DNA of 64,000 bases from contig NZ_JACYGY010000001.1 of assembly GCF_015221875.1 (NCBI RefSeq), positions 4,318,501 through 4,382,500 on the forward strand, given 5' to 3'. The stretch is from Dyadobacter subterraneus (GTDB taxonomy: Bacteria > Bacteroidota > Bacteroidia > Cytophagales > Spirosomataceae). Below are positions 34,329-43,720 of the stretch, in pieces (within the stretch, counting starts at the first letter, position 1; every line of letters starts with the position of its first letter). The position numbers were made by a program, and so were the translations under genes. A model generated the notes under the pieces. It had not been told where the DNA came from. It searched no databases and saw nothing but the letters and a program-made list of their open reading frames with translations.

Positions 34329-34705
34329 GCAGAAACCATCCAATACGAAACGCCGCTCAGACAAGCCTTTCTGGGACAGTAAGTCACCGATTTTATTTGG
34401 CGATTCAAGCTGTACAACCCCACGTTATGGAAAGGTTCAACTAAAAGTGACCAACTTTCATACGGGGGAGCTTTAGCACTTGCCGCGGTGGCTATGCTGG
34501 TTTACGCTGATAACACCGGTTTTTCTTAAAGGGACGTCATCCAAACCTGCGGCACTAAAAAACAGCATCCTTTTTTCGGACCAGATTTATATACGCCAGC
34601 CTGCAGGATAAGTTGTATCCAGGGTATCCACTACGCGTCAGCAGAATTTATCAAGGCGGGAACAAGAAGCCATTACATATCATCAATAAGTGTAGCATCA
34701 CTTAG
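34329..34705 (+). pseudogene. Decayed coding sequence, family unknown
   Basis: One plus-strand frame from 34329 reads as protein through two in-frame stops: AETIQYETPLRQAFLGQ, stop, then FIWRFKLYNPTLWKGSTKS, YGGALALAAVAMLVYADNTG, stop, RDVIQTCGT. After a frameshift near 34600 the reading continues as LQDKLYPGYPLRVSRIYQGG and ends at 34703-34705. The combination of nonsense and frameshift changes in one direction suggests an old pseudogene. No family recognised. Confidence 0.35.
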
Positions 34706-34749
34706 ACGTATATAGATTCAGTTCATCATAATGAATTATTAAAAAAGAT

Positions 34750-37113
34750 ATGAGATTATTTGTATTAATTTCCATTTGGTATCTATTTACCAATAGTGGC
34801 GGGTTTGTTTCTGCTCAATCATCAAAAGTTAGGGGTAAGATTGTTGAAAATACCAAAGAAGCCGGGCTAGGCTTTGCTTCTGTTTCATTAGTTAGATTGC
34901 CCGATTCACTTACAGTCAGTACACAATTCACCAATGGAGAAGGCGGATATGCGTTTGAGGACGTAAAACCAGGAAGCTACCTGATTACTGCTTCCTTTAT
35001 AGGCTATGAAAAAGGTAAATCAGCTTCTTTTGAAATATCTGCAACAGATTTAACTGTCCGTACCTTGATGCTCATTACCAGTACAAATACCCTTAGCGAG
35101 TTTACCGTAAAAGGCAATAAGCCTTTGCTCGAAAAAAAAATAGATCGCATGGTTTTTAACCTATCCAATTCACTTGCAGCAAAAGGAACAGATCTGATTC
35201 AGGCGCTGGCCTGGCTACCTATGTTGAAAGTGCAGGAAAGTGAAATTTCTATTATTGGCAAAGGGGGTGTTTCGGTAATGATTAACGAGCGGATAGTGCA
35301 GCTTCGAGGCAATGAGCTCGTCAACTATCTTAAAACACTAAGATCTGATGATATAGAAAAAATTGAAATTATAACCACGCCGCCGGCAAAATATGAGGCC
35401 CAGGGGACTGGCGGCCTGATTAACATTGTTCTAAAGAAAAACCAGTCCCTAGGCTGGCGAGGCTCACTGGGAACGTCATATTCTCAGAACAACTATCCAT
35501 CATACGCTAACAATCTGGCCCTTTTTTTTCGGTCAAAAAAACTTAGAAGTTCTTTGACGTTTAACCAATCAAAATACCGCTACATTATCAAAGAATCTTT
35601 CAACATAACCGGGCGCCCCAGCGAAATTATCAGCGATGAGAAACGTATAGGAAATTCACCCGGCTTGCAAACAGGCATAAGTATCGATTATGAGTTAAAC
35701 AAACACAACAACATCGGGCTCATCTATAATATTTCAGACAATAAATCGAATACTACCTTTGGTAACAGCTATAGCTTTATTACTGATAGTATTATTGACT
35801 CGGTTTTAAACACTACGGGAAAATTTTCCAGGCCACTATTTGCACAAACATTAAATATATACCATGATTTAAAGCTTGATTCCGCTGGAAAGAAATTGAG
35901 TAGCTCCGTTAACTTTTTTATGAACAAACCTGAAATGAGAAATGATTTTATTTCTGAATCTGAAAATACCTATGTTTCGGTTCAAAATAATAATTTATCA
36001 AAATACAATATCTGGTCTGTACAATCAGATTTAACTTTACCTTATAACTGGGCTAAAATAGAAACAGGTATCAAACTAGCTAATTTTAATAACAATGCTA
36101 ATGTGGAATACTACAATTATACCGGTGAAGGCTTCTTCTTGGATAAAACACGTAGCAATGAATTTAACTATACAGAAAGCAACCTGGCCTCCTATTTCAG
36201 CATGGAATCTGAATTATCAGAAAGGTGGTCAGCCAAGGCAGGTTTGCGTTATGAGTATACTTTGATGGACGGTTATTCGCCTACCTTAGACCAGCGTAAC
36301 AGACGTAATTATGGTGCCTTGTTTCCAACCGCCTATATCGTTTACAAAGCTGGCAAGAATCATGTCTTTTCGTTAAATTACTCCAGGCGGATTAACCGGC
36401 CGAGCCTGAATTCCTTAAATCCATTCGCTTATTATACAAATATTTATACCTATTCCACCGGAAATCCATTGCTCTTGCCATCTTACAGTAACAATGTCGA
36501 AGTGAACTACCTGTATAAAGGCATGTTTTCTTTTACTGTATTTACACAACATACCAGCGATATCATTTCAAATCTCACAACGGTTAATGGCCCGTCATTG
36601 GTTACCAGCAGAGGGAATTTTTTAACTCAGGATAACCTGGGCGCTTATCTGTCCTTTAATCGGTCATTATCTAAATGGTGGGAAAATAGCGTCTACGTCT
36701 CTTTTCTCTATGCATCGCCAAAATCCAAAATAGCAGCCATCAGGACACCAAGCGGAACTTCTGCCTCATTCAGTATCAATAATAGTTTTAATGCAACCAC
36801 CCTGTTAAGTTTTTATCTGAATTACAATCAAAACCTTCCATCAACCGATAGAAATGTTTACACATACACGCAACGCAGTTTTAGAATGGGGGCCCGAATA
36901 AAGTTGCTTGATAACAATTTGATTATCAGCCCGGCTTATTTTCTTGGTACGGTAAGCAAATATGATTTTCATTACAGTGAATTTGTGCAAACCACAAAAA
37001 CAGATTATAATTATAATACTTTTACGCTTAGCCTGTCGTATTCATTCGGTAGATCGAAGGTTTCCGGAAACAATAAGGACATCCGTTTTGATGAGAAAAG
37101 ACGGGCTCAATAG
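34750..37113 (+). CDS. TonB-dependent outer-membrane receptor-like protein (beta-barrel family)
   Basis: A 787-residue outer-membrane protein. Signal peptide 1-23 (FTNSGGFVSAQ), then a carboxypeptidase-regulatory-like beta-sandwich (about 26-110; VRGKIVENTKEAGLGFASVSLV, GSYLITASFIGYEKG), a plug-like region (about 130-225; LSNSLAAKGTDLIQALAWLPML, GGLINIVLKKN) and a long barrel (about 240-780) ending in the aromatic-rich FTLSLSYSFG strand. This is the OMP_b-brl_3 group of TonB-linked receptors. There is no SusD-like partner. The substrate is unknown; it is the only gene on its strand until 38818. Confidence 0.88.
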   Translation: MRLFVLISIWYLFTNSGGFVSAQSSKVRGKIVENTKEAGLGFASVSLVRLPDSLTVSTQFTNGEGGYAFEDVKPGSYLITASFIGYEKGKSASFEISATDLTVRTLMLITSTNTLSEFTVKGNKPLLEKKIDRMVFNLSNSLAAKGTDLIQALAWLPMLKVQESEISIIGKGGVSVMINERIVQLRGNELVNYLKTLRSDDIEKIEIITTPPAKYEAQGTGGLINIVLKKNQSLGWRGSLGTSYSQNNYPSYANNLALFFRSKKLRSSLTFNQSKYRYIIKESFNITGRPSEIISDEKRIGNSPGLQTGISIDYELNKHNNIGLIYNISDNKSNTTFGNSYSFITDSIIDSVLNTTGKFSRPLFAQTLNIYHDLKLDSAGKKLSSSVNFFMNKPEMRNDFISESENTYVSVQNNNLSKYNIWSVQSDLTLPYNWAKIETGIKLANFNNNANVEYYNYTGEGFFLDKTRSNEFNYTESNLASYFSMESELSERWSAKAGLRYEYTLMDGYSPTLDQRNRRNYGALFPTAYIVYKAGKNHVFSLNYSRRINRPSLNSLNPFAYYTNIYTYSTGNPLLLPSYSNNVEVNYLYKGMFSFTVFTQHTSDIISNLTTVNGPSLVTSRGNFLTQDNLGAYLSFNRSLSKWWENSVYVSFLYASPKSKIAAIRTPSGTSASFSINNSFNATTLLSFYLNYNQNLPSTDRNVYTYTQRSFRMGARIKLLDNNLIISPAYFLGTVSKYDFHYSEFVQTTKTDYNYNTFTLSLSYSFGRSKVSGNNKDIRFDEKRRAQ

Positions 37114-37350
37114 TCAATAATTTCAGAATATTACAAATATTATTTTGCAAGTTGATGACTCTTCAGGAATAGGGTATAAAACGCAACTTTTTAAGTAACC
37201 ATCAAAAGTGCCACTTTATATTTCGCTGAGTTCCTGTTTTCTTTATGGAGGGTAAGGGCTTTGTTTTTGCCTGCAACGTTTACTTTAAGTGTAGTAGTCC
37301 CACAGTTCGCTACACAGAATTTATAGTATAGCTCATACTGACTGGCAGGT

Positions 37351-38640
37351 TTATTTTTTATTTGCCAAGACATAGTGTGAGGAATTCTTTTTAACCAACT
37401 CCCAGTCGGCCTGTAAAGTAATTTTCCATCCTTTGCCTTCAATCACCTGTCCGTTAACGCTTATGCCCTGACCGGCAGGTAACGAAATTAGGCTCCAGTC
37501 CTTCATCAAAACCCCGCCTTCCGATACTGTTAATAGTCCCCAGACATCCTTTATTTCAGCCGTTGGATACAGGGTACCATATTCACCCAAGTCAAAAAGA
37601 TTACTGGGGTTAAATCTGATTCCCATTTTTATCAACTTTATGGTCAGGACAGGCTGTTTTGTAAAAACAGCAACGTAGTCGCTGAATATTTTTTGATGTT
37701 CTTCTTCCCTTAATTGCTCCAATCTAACGATCGCTTTTCCATCGTAATGATCAGCACGTGATGTTATTTCTTTATTCAATTGTTTACCTGGCAAATCAAA
37801 CTGATAAGTCCTTTTGATAAGCTCCGGAAAATTGGCACTGGAATCGATCTTAGTAGTCCATTCAGGGTTCTTTTCATATAATAAATAGCCATAAATAGGC
37901 CCTGTCATATATGGGAAAGAACGTATCAGCGAGTTGTGTTCACTGGCATGGGTTATAATCTTGTACAAATGATGCTTTATACTATCCTTTGCTCTGCCAA
38001 GCATTACCCCGGTGTACTCAGCAAGCCCTTCATTCATTTCGAGCACTCTTTCATTGTCGAATGTTTTTGGGAAAAGCTTTTGTCTTTTGTCCCTGAACAA
38101 TAGCGCGCTAATCAAATCTTCTTGCCGCTGGTTTAAAGGTTTGCTTAAAGCGGTTTTCAGGGCTTGGAGTTCTAGTAAAAGATAGATACGCCCATTCATT
38201 GTACTCAAATGATCCGCTGTTGGGCTATGCATGGGAAACCCGAGTTTCTGCTGTACACTGTGAAATAATTCGTGCATCACCAGGTTCAACCGATCATCAT
38301 GATCTTGCGGCAAAGGCCACAATATCACCGACCATAAAGTCCCCTGCCACTTAACAGAAGTATTTGCCACCATCACATCTTTTGGCAATAACCCCTTGTA
38401 AATTTCACCTTCCTGTCTCAAAATACCTGCGCTATCTGGCATATTTGCGTAGGTAATTCTTGATTTTTGGTCTACAAATAACATCGGGCCATAGAGCTTC
38501 ACAGACCAGAATTTTTGATTTGCTGCTGCCATTTCGGCTTCTTTAAAATAAGCAGATGCCAAGTTAACCGGGGTATTGATCTTTTGCGCGTGGCAGATCA
38601 GTAGCTGCCAGCATAGAAATAAGGTCAGTATTTTTTCCAT
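37351..38640 (-). CDS. Secreted metallopeptidase-like protein with HELFH motif
   Basis: A 429-residue exported protein with signal peptide 1-18 (LFLCWQLLICHAQ). The zinc-binding motif HELFH is at residues 123-127 (LVMHELFHSVQQ) and a candidate third ligand lies in NEGLAEYTG (Glu204 or Glu208), the gluzincin-like spacing of about 80 residues. Conserved-looking segments between include KLYGPMLFVDQKSR and YANMPDSAG, and a later small beta domain includes LSLPAGQGISVNGQVIEGKG. I do not recognise a named family. It is convergent with the TonB receptor upstream and divergent from the LytS kinase at 38818. Confidence 0.75.
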   Translation of the reverse strand: MEKILTLFLCWQLLICHAQKINTPVNLASAYFKEAEMAAANQKFWSVKLYGPMLFVDQKSRITYANMPDSAGILRQEGEIYKGLLPKDVMVANTSVKWQGTLWSVILWPLPQDHDDRLNLVMHELFHSVQQKLGFPMHSPTADHLSTMNGRIYLLLELQALKTALSKPLNQRQEDLISALLFRDKRQKLFPKTFDNERVLEMNEGLAEYTGVMLGRAKDSIKHHLYKIITHASEHNSLIRSFPYMTGPIYGYLLYEKNPEWTTKIDSSANFPELIKRTYQFDLPGKQLNKEITSRADHYDGKAIVRLEQLREEEHQKIFSDYVAVFTKQPVLTIKLIKMGIRFNPSNLFDLGEYGTLYPTAEIKDVWGLLTVSEGGVLMKDWSLISLPAGQGISVNGQVIEGKGWKITLQADWELVKKNSSHYVLANKK

Positions 38641-38772
38641 TGTTATTAATTAATCTCCAATAATCGCCATTCAGGGCTTAGTGATGGCCAGGAATTATAC
38701 CACCGGAAAGAAATTTTATATGAATAGTAGCGGCTGATAAACGGCCTTACCAATCATCCTGAAAAGATCACC

Positions 38773-38802
38773 ATTGGTATAAAAACTAAGCGTTTAAATT
38801 TG
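38773..38802 (+). promoter_or_regulatory. Bacteroidota-type promoter for the LytS/LytTR pair
   Basis: ATTG at 38773-38776 (one mismatch to TTTG), an 18-base spacer and a perfect TAAATTTG at 38795-38802, 15 bp before the ATG at 38818. Confidence 0.5.
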
Positions 38803-38817
38803 GTTTGAGTAAATTGC

Positions 38818-39840
38818 ATGATGCGTAAACTACTGCTGCATTTTCTCTTCTGGATAATTTTTTTCGCGATATGGAACAGAATCATGTATTTCTATATCAG
38901 CAGTGATTTGAACCGTATTTATTTCTCTGCATTAGACGTCAGTATGATCATACTGGCTTTTTATATTTTTTACCTCTATTTAATGCCAGATTACTTCAGA
39001 AGAAAAAGTATCTGGTTATTCGCAATGTGGTCCATTGCCCTGATCTTGGCACTGTCAGGTATTTTCTCTTGGATGATGTTGATTTTTCTTCAGCATAACC
39101 TGGTACCTATTCATTTTGACTTTTCATGGAACTATAAGGATCTTCAACTCAACCGCCTTTTTATCGTATTGGTAGGTGTTTTGGGCGGTTGTTCTGTTAA
39201 ACTGGCGCTTGACAGGCTGGAAGCCGGGAAAAAATTAAATGTAATGGAGAAAGAAAAGTCGGCAGCGGAATTAAACTACCTGAAAGCGCAAATTAATCCG
39301 CACTTCCTATTTAATTCTTTAAATAGTTTATATACCCAACTGGAGCTTGGGGGTGGCGATGCCAAAGCCACATTAGCATCGATTGCCGACTTATTACGCT
39401 ACCAGCTTTATGACTGTATAGCAGATTTTATCGCCGTCGAAAAAGAGATCGCCTACCTCAGGAATTACTTTAACTTGCAAAGTCTTCGCAAAGACAATTG
39501 TAAAACAGAGATGTTAGTGCAGGAAACAAAACACAATTTTTTAATAGCCCCACTGCTACCGATTCCTTTTATTGAGAACGCGTTCAAGTATGTGTCTGAT
39601 AGCTACAACCAAGAAAATTTTATAAAGGCAAGCATTACTTTTAAAGAGGATAAACTACGATTCCACTGCATCAATACCATGGATGTAGTGGAATTAAACT
39701 TGCTGCCGGCTCATGATAAAGGTATTGGCTTGGTAAATGTTCAAAAGAGATTGGATTTAATTTATAGAAACAAATATGAATTACATGCTGGAATTGTAAA
39801 TGGGAAATATGAAGTGTTATTAACGTTAGATTTGACATGA
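38818..39840 (+). CDS. LytS-type sensor histidine kinase
   Basis: A 340-residue membrane kinase. Four transmembrane helices lie in residues 5-125, a short coiled linker follows, then the His_kinase domain with the phospho-acceptor His162 in LKAQINPHFLFNSLNSLY, N-box Asn254 in FIENAFKYV and a G-box in DKGIGLVNVQKRLDLIY. There is no separate extracellular domain, so it senses within or at the membrane. It overlaps the regulator gene by 4 bp (ATGA). A perfect -7 element precedes it. Same architecture as the pairs at 47819 and 56738. Confidence 0.92.
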   Translation: MMRKLLLHFLFWIIFFAIWNRIMYFYISSDLNRIYFSALDVSMIILAFYIFYLYLMPDYFRRKSIWLFAMWSIALILALSGIFSWMMLIFLQHNLVPIHFDFSWNYKDLQLNRLFIVLVGVLGGCSVKLALDRLEAGKKLNVMEKEKSAAELNYLKAQINPHFLFNSLNSLYTQLELGGGDAKATLASIADLLRYQLYDCIADFIAVEKEIAYLRNYFNLQSLRKDNCKTEMLVQETKHNFLIAPLLPIPFIENAFKYVSDSYNQENFIKASITFKEDKLRFHCINTMDVVELNLLPAHDKGIGLVNVQKRLDLIYRNKYELHAGIVNGKYEVLLTLDLT

Positions 39841-40541
39841 TTTTAAATTGTTTGATAGTTGATGATGAACCTTTAGCCAGGCAACAAATTGAAGCCTATG
39901 TACAGCGGATTCCATTTTTAAAATTGGCAGGTACCGCCCGTAACCCGTTATCGGCAAAAGCAATCCTGGACACAGTACCCATAGATCTAATCTTACTGGA
40001 TATTAAGATGCCACACATGAGCGGAATTGAATTCATAAAACAAAGCAATATCTTTCAGCAGGTCATTTTTGTAACTGCATTCCCGGAATATGCAATTGAG
40101 GGCTTTGAGTTAGAGGTTACAGATTACTTAATGAAACCGGTAACCTTTGAACGTTTTTCTAAGGCGATAGATAAAGCACGAATAAAACTAAGAGGGTCCG
40201 AAGCTATAAAATCAATTGATTTTCAGCCGGATTTCATTTATGTTAAGCATAACCACCGGTTTGAAAAAGTGTTTATCGCCGATATCCTATATATTGAAGC
40301 TATGCTTAATTATGTAAATATCATCACTAAAAGGGCCAAATACACGGTCTATTCCAGTCTAAAACAAATTGAAAAAAGCCTTCCTCCACATAAATTGTTA
40401 AAAATCCATAAGTCTTATATGGTGGCCATTGATGCTATAACTGCGATTGAACAGCAGTATCTACTTATTGGGAACATTAAATTACCTGTGAGCAGGACGA
40501 ACAAAAATTCAGTTATGAAGGTCGCCCAGCGTGATAAGTGA
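39837..40541 (+). CDS. LytTR-family response regulator
   Basis: A 234-residue regulator. Receiver domain 1-115 with the acidic pair in IVDDEP, Asp55 in LILLDIKMPHMSG, Thr in FVTAFPEYA and Lys in YLMKPV. LytTR DNA-binding domain at 130-232 (FIYVKHNHRFEKVFIADIL, LLKIHKSYMVAIDAI). It is cotranscribed with the preceding kinase, whose cognate it must be. Likely targets are divergent or downstream genes (peptidase-like at 37351, BLUF at 40656), by context only. Confidence 0.92.
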   Translation: MILNCLIVDDEPLARQQIEAYVQRIPFLKLAGTARNPLSAKAILDTVPIDLILLDIKMPHMSGIEFIKQSNIFQQVIFVTAFPEYAIEGFELEVTDYLMKPVTFERFSKAIDKARIKLRGSEAIKSIDFQPDFIYVKHNHRFEKVFIADILYIEAMLNYVNIITKRAKYTVYSSLKQIEKSLPPHKLLKIHKSYMVAIDAITAIEQQYLLIGNIKLPVSRTNKNSVMKVAQRDK

Positions 40542-40655
40542 CTTAAGTTAGCTATAAGGAAATATACACATCAGGCAGACTACCATTCAAATGGCCTGCT
40601 TTAACACTCCTTGCTATCTACCTAATTAAAGCCTAGCATCTAGTTAAGAATCAGG

Positions 40656-41072
40656 TTAATTGCGATGGTTGTTCTTATAAAACGTCCTTACCAATGACAC
40701 TACAATATTTTCCGGACCTGATTGTAGATAAGGATTTTTAATAAAAGGGAGCTCTTCCTGTAAGCCAGTTATTTCATTTTCCGTTAAAGTCCGGTAACCC
40801 ATCAGCCAATCAGGGAAAGACCTCTTTTCTATCTGTCCGCTGTATAATTTGGTCACCTGTTTGTGCCTAGAGTCTCTAAGAATTGTTTGATAGAGCGCAT
40901 TAACTTTCTCTTGTTTGCCTTCCAGAACTTGAATGATACTGCCATTACAGTATAGTAGAATTCCCGTAATCCCTAGTGATCGGTTGTTTTCCTGGCTTTT
41001 GATAGCCAGGGAAGAAAGGTCACTAGCAGACAGGTCATTTGAAGAGCTAAGATAAATTAGGCAAAATTCCAT
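40656..41072 (-). CDS. BLUF-domain blue-light photoreceptor
   Basis: A 138-residue protein made of one BLUF domain (flavin-binding blue-light sensor, residues 1-95) plus a short C-terminal helical extension. All photocycle residues are present: Tyr7 (LIYLSS), Asn30 in the ENNRSLGITGILLY block, Gln48 in SIIQVLEG, and Trp89/Met91 in FPDWLMGY. Like the short BLUF proteins of cyanobacteria and proteobacteria it has no effector domain and would act by contacting a partner. It follows the LytTR regulator tail-to-tail. A FAD chromophore is expected from the family. Confidence 0.92.
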   Translation of the reverse strand: MEFCLIYLSSSNDLSASDLSSLAIKSQENNRSLGITGILLYCNGSIIQVLEGKQEKVNALYQTILRDSRHKQVTKLYSGQIEKRSFPDWLMGYRTLTENEITGLQEELPFIKNPYLQSGPENIVVSLVRTFYKNNHRN

Positions 41073-41273
41073 CGCTGAGAGTAAAATTGATATAGGATTT
41101 CCGATTAGATGAAAATATCATGCCAACAGCATAGTAGTCCAGCAATCATCACTCTCTACTGCCCATTGTCCGCAAAAGAAAGTGGTACACTTCTATGTCA
41201 AGAGAGTTTCTTTGGATTGTTGTAAATTGTATTCTTTCAAACAATCTGGGTTATCGTAAGTTCGGCAACAATT

Positions 41274-41873
41274 TTATTTCGTCCATCCCACCCTTTTCTT
41301 CCATTCTTCAAAATCCTGTTTCTTCTTTTGAGAATCTTGGGGTGGGGATTGATTTTCTCTATTTGCCAAAGTGCTCATGATTTGAGTCTGTTCTTCTAAC
41401 GAATTTAGACCGACCGATTTTCTTCTTTGATTTACCATTACATAATCTTCCAAAGGGTTGGGACTCAATTTCCCATTTTCATCCCAGTCAAATTGAGTAC
41501 CATAGAGCTGCGGTCTTCCTTCTAAAACCGCTATCCGGTCGGTCAGGTACGCTAAGTTTTTTGGATCTGCTTTGTTTTCATAAACTGCATTTTCCATAAG
41601 GATCATGCACTTCTTCATAAAGCTGGGCTGGCCAATTGCATGCTGAATTACAAGCCAGGCTGCTTCACTGGCTTCCTTGCCCACTTTGTCAATCGTGGGA
41701 TAACCGATGTTGTTTATGATTTCATCTAATTTCTCCGCATTGCTGTTATGTAATTTTTCCATAGCCTTATCATACCCATCAGAAAGTTTTCCCTCTTCCA
41801 TGAGTTTGGTTCTGAGTTGTAAATCTCTTGTTTTTAAACCAATGATTTTATCTGCAATATCGTTGAAATTCAT
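41274..41873 (-). CDS. DUF6624-like protein
   Basis: A 199-residue soluble helical protein. The conserved-looking core IGYPTIDKVGKEASEAAWLVIQHA (about residues 57-80), followed by FMKKCMILMENAV and YLTDRIAVLEGRPQLYGTQ, matches what I know as DUF6624, found widely in Bacteroidota. The function is unknown. The C-terminus is charged and low complexity. No signal peptide or membrane helix. The gene stands between BLUF and the RidA-like gene on the same strand but with gaps, so it need not be cotranscribed. Confidence 0.7.
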   Translation of the reverse strand: MNFNDIADKIIGLKTRDLQLRTKLMEEGKLSDGYDKAMEKLHNSNAEKLDEIINNIGYPTIDKVGKEASEAAWLVIQHAIGQPSFMKKCMILMENAVYENKADPKNLAYLTDRIAVLEGRPQLYGTQFDWDENGKLSPNPLEDYVMVNQRRKSVGLNSLEEQTQIMSTLANRENQSPPQDSQKKKQDFEEWKKRVGWTK

Positions 41874-41928
41874 TTTGTTGCAATACTGAATGTTATGGAT
41901 AACCTTTGGCTATTACTGAGGATAAATT

Positions 41929-42417
41929 TTACTGGTTAGTATCTTCAAGCTGGGCGATCAATTCTACTTCTAATTTCGAATCTGCTTCATACAGCCTGGT
42001 TACCTGCACCCAGGTTGCGGCAGGAAAATCACCCTTATAAAATGCTTTCCTTGCAGCGTTATATTTTTTCACCTGTTCGATATCGGTAGTGTACAGATTT
42101 TCTTTTACAACATTTTGGGAAGATGCACCAAAGGTATTCAGACATTTTTCCAGTGCATCATAAACTCTTGTTATGCCCACAGGACTCAAATCGTGCGTTG
42201 GGATACCGGAAATGTACAAGGTATTACCAACCTTAACGACCTGGGCATAGCCTGCATCCTCATTTTGATTTGTCTTACTGTCCCAATGCCACTTTTCTTT
42301 AAGGATACCGGTGCTTTTATTTGCGGGTTTGCTTAAAGTTTCTTTTTGTTCACCTACATTTTCACAACCCGCAATAATAAACAGCAGATAGTAGCATAGT
42401 ACTGCCGGTTTGGTCAT
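41929..42417 (-). CDS. Exported RidA-family lipoprotein lacking the catalytic Arg
   Basis: A RidA/YjgF-type protein with an N-terminal lipoprotein signal (YYLLFIIAGC, Cys near residue 17 counting from the ATG at 42417; an ATG at 42456 adds 13 residues). The RidA core begins at GYAQVVKVGNTLYISGIP and continues to the C-terminus. Cytosolic RidA hydrolyses enamines and uses an Arg in a PARS block; here the corresponding block is PAATWVQVTRL, so Arg is replaced by Ala, as in several non-deaminase Rid clades. Export to the envelope is unusual. The function is therefore open; ligand binding is likely. Confidence 0.8.
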   Translation of the reverse strand: MTKPAVLCYYLLFIIAGCENVGEQKETLSKPANKSTGILKEKWHWDSKTNQNEDAGYAQVVKVGNTLYISGIPTHDLSPVGITRVYDALEKCLNTFGASSQNVVKENLYTTDIEQVKKYNAARKAFYKGDFPAATWVQVTRLYEADSKLEVELIAQLEDTNQ

Positions 42418-42568
42418 AAGAAACTGATTTAAATTATTTATAAACGATATTCTCATCTGGTATTTAAAAAAGGTAACTTGATTCCGTTTTTTTTGAAACT
42501 ATCATTTGGAACTGGTCGGTTCTACTGTGCCGAAGCAGGGCTACTAAACCTTTGCCTGTTTTTTATTA

Positions 42569-43720
42569 TTATTTTTTGAATTCTTTCAGGGCAGTAAAAG
42601 CAACATCCTCCGCTGCTTTGGTTGGTGAATTGCAGTCACAATTGCTCATTCCGATCACATAAATATCCTCACTAGGAATGTAAACCCCCATGGTCTTAAA
42701 ACCAAATATACTACCTCCGTGTTCTCGTAACATTATTCCGTTAACTTCTTTTAAATGCCAGCCATATCCATAGTTAAACGCTTCTCCGTTATTTAATTTG
42801 TGAACGGTAAAAGCCTTATTTAAAGTCTTCGAAGGTAGCAGAACGTTGTTGGTTAACGCATTTTGCCACCTAAGCATATCAGCCGATGTTGACATGAGTG
42901 ATCCCGATGAAAAAGGGATGGTAAAACTAATCCGGGCCTTGTTTACATATTCAGACTGCTTCCTTTGATAACCGTAAGCACGCTTTCCAATAATGGCTCT
43001 TTCACTGGCATATCTGGAATGATTCATACCGGTTTTCTCAAAAATATTTTTTGTAACAAACTGTTCATAGCTCATGCCAGATACGAGTTCAATGATGTAG
43101 CCCAGCACGATGTAGCCTGAATTATTGTACTCAAATTTCTCCCCTGGCAAAAAATCGACGGGTTCGTTTTTAAAGAAATCCACCATTTCCTTAGGCGACA
43201 GGTCCTTTTGAGAAATCTCGCCAAGTGATTTCATCTTCGTAAAATCTTTGATCCCCGAGGTATGTGTCAAAAGATGGTGTAGGGTAATTTTGCTGCCAGA
43301 AGGATAATCCGGTATATACTGGCCAATAGCATCCTTTACGTTTAATTTACCCTGTTCTTCCAACATCAGAATGGCCACGGCGGTAAATTGTTTGGTGATT
43401 GATCCGAGTTGAAAGACGTTGTCACAGGATAGATCAGTGCCAAGTTCGATATTGGATTTCCCATACGCCTTATGATAAATTGGCTTTCCGGCTCTGGAGA
43501 TCAAAAACACGCCGCCAGGTCCCTCTTTATCTTTAAAAACGTTTGAAAGCAGGCTGTCTATTTTTGATTCCAGGGTTTGCGCTCTAAGCGCATTTGGAGT
43601 AATGCCTGATATAACGATAAAAATTAACAACGTACAGTATTGCCGTTTGCATCGGCTTGCGATCAATCCGATAACGAGAAAGATGTTTGGTATTTGCATT
43701 TTCATGATTTGACTGATCAA
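42569..43720 (-). CDS. Beta-lactamase-like serine hydrolase (class C family)
   Basis: A 383-residue exported hydrolase. An N-terminal hydrophobic segment (about 8-47) is followed by the class C/DD-peptidase fold: nucleophile Ser107 in SITK, YNN at 198-200 and HGG at 334-336. The C-terminal Lys-Thr-Gly equivalent is HGG, as in esterase-type EstB and D-aminopeptidase relatives, so peptidase or esterase activity is as likely as beta-lactamase. It overlaps the preceding DUF6249-like gene by 4 bp (43717-43720), so the two are coupled. A second, unrelated copy lies at 45300. Confidence 0.88.
   Translation of the reverse strand: MISQIMKMQIPNIFLVIGLIASRCKRQYCTLLIFIVISGITPNALRAQTLESKIDSLLSNVFKDKEGPGGVFLISRAGKPIYHKAYGKSNIELGTDLSCDNVFQLGSITKQFTAVAILMLEEQGKLNVKDAIGQYIPDYPSGSKITLHHLLTHTSGIKDFTKMKSLGEISQKDLSPKEMVDFFKNEPVDFLPGEKFEYNNSGYIVLGYIIELVSGMSYEQFVTKNIFEKTGMNHSRYASERAIIGKRAYGYQRKQSEYVNKARISFTIPFSSGSLMSTSADMLRWQNALTNNVLLPSKTLNKAFTVHKLNNGEAFNYGYGWHLKEVNGIMLREHGGSIFGFKTMGVYIPSEDIYVIGMSNCDCNSPTKAAEDVAFTALKEFKK

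Larger units (their letters stand above)
33451..34749. other. 1.3-kb region without an intact gene
   Basis: Contains two candidate decayed genes described separately (33576-33737 minus, 34329-34705 plus). Two other plus-strand frames at about 33795-34046 and 34100-34309 have no family character; I treat them as chance. No clear promoter was found for the TonB receptor that starts at 34750. Confidence 0.45.

Noticed and set aside
37191..37442. Minus-strand frame overlapping the 3' end of the peptidase-like gene
   Set aside because: Out of frame with the peptidase gene, with no family character; probably a chance frame in the convergent gap.
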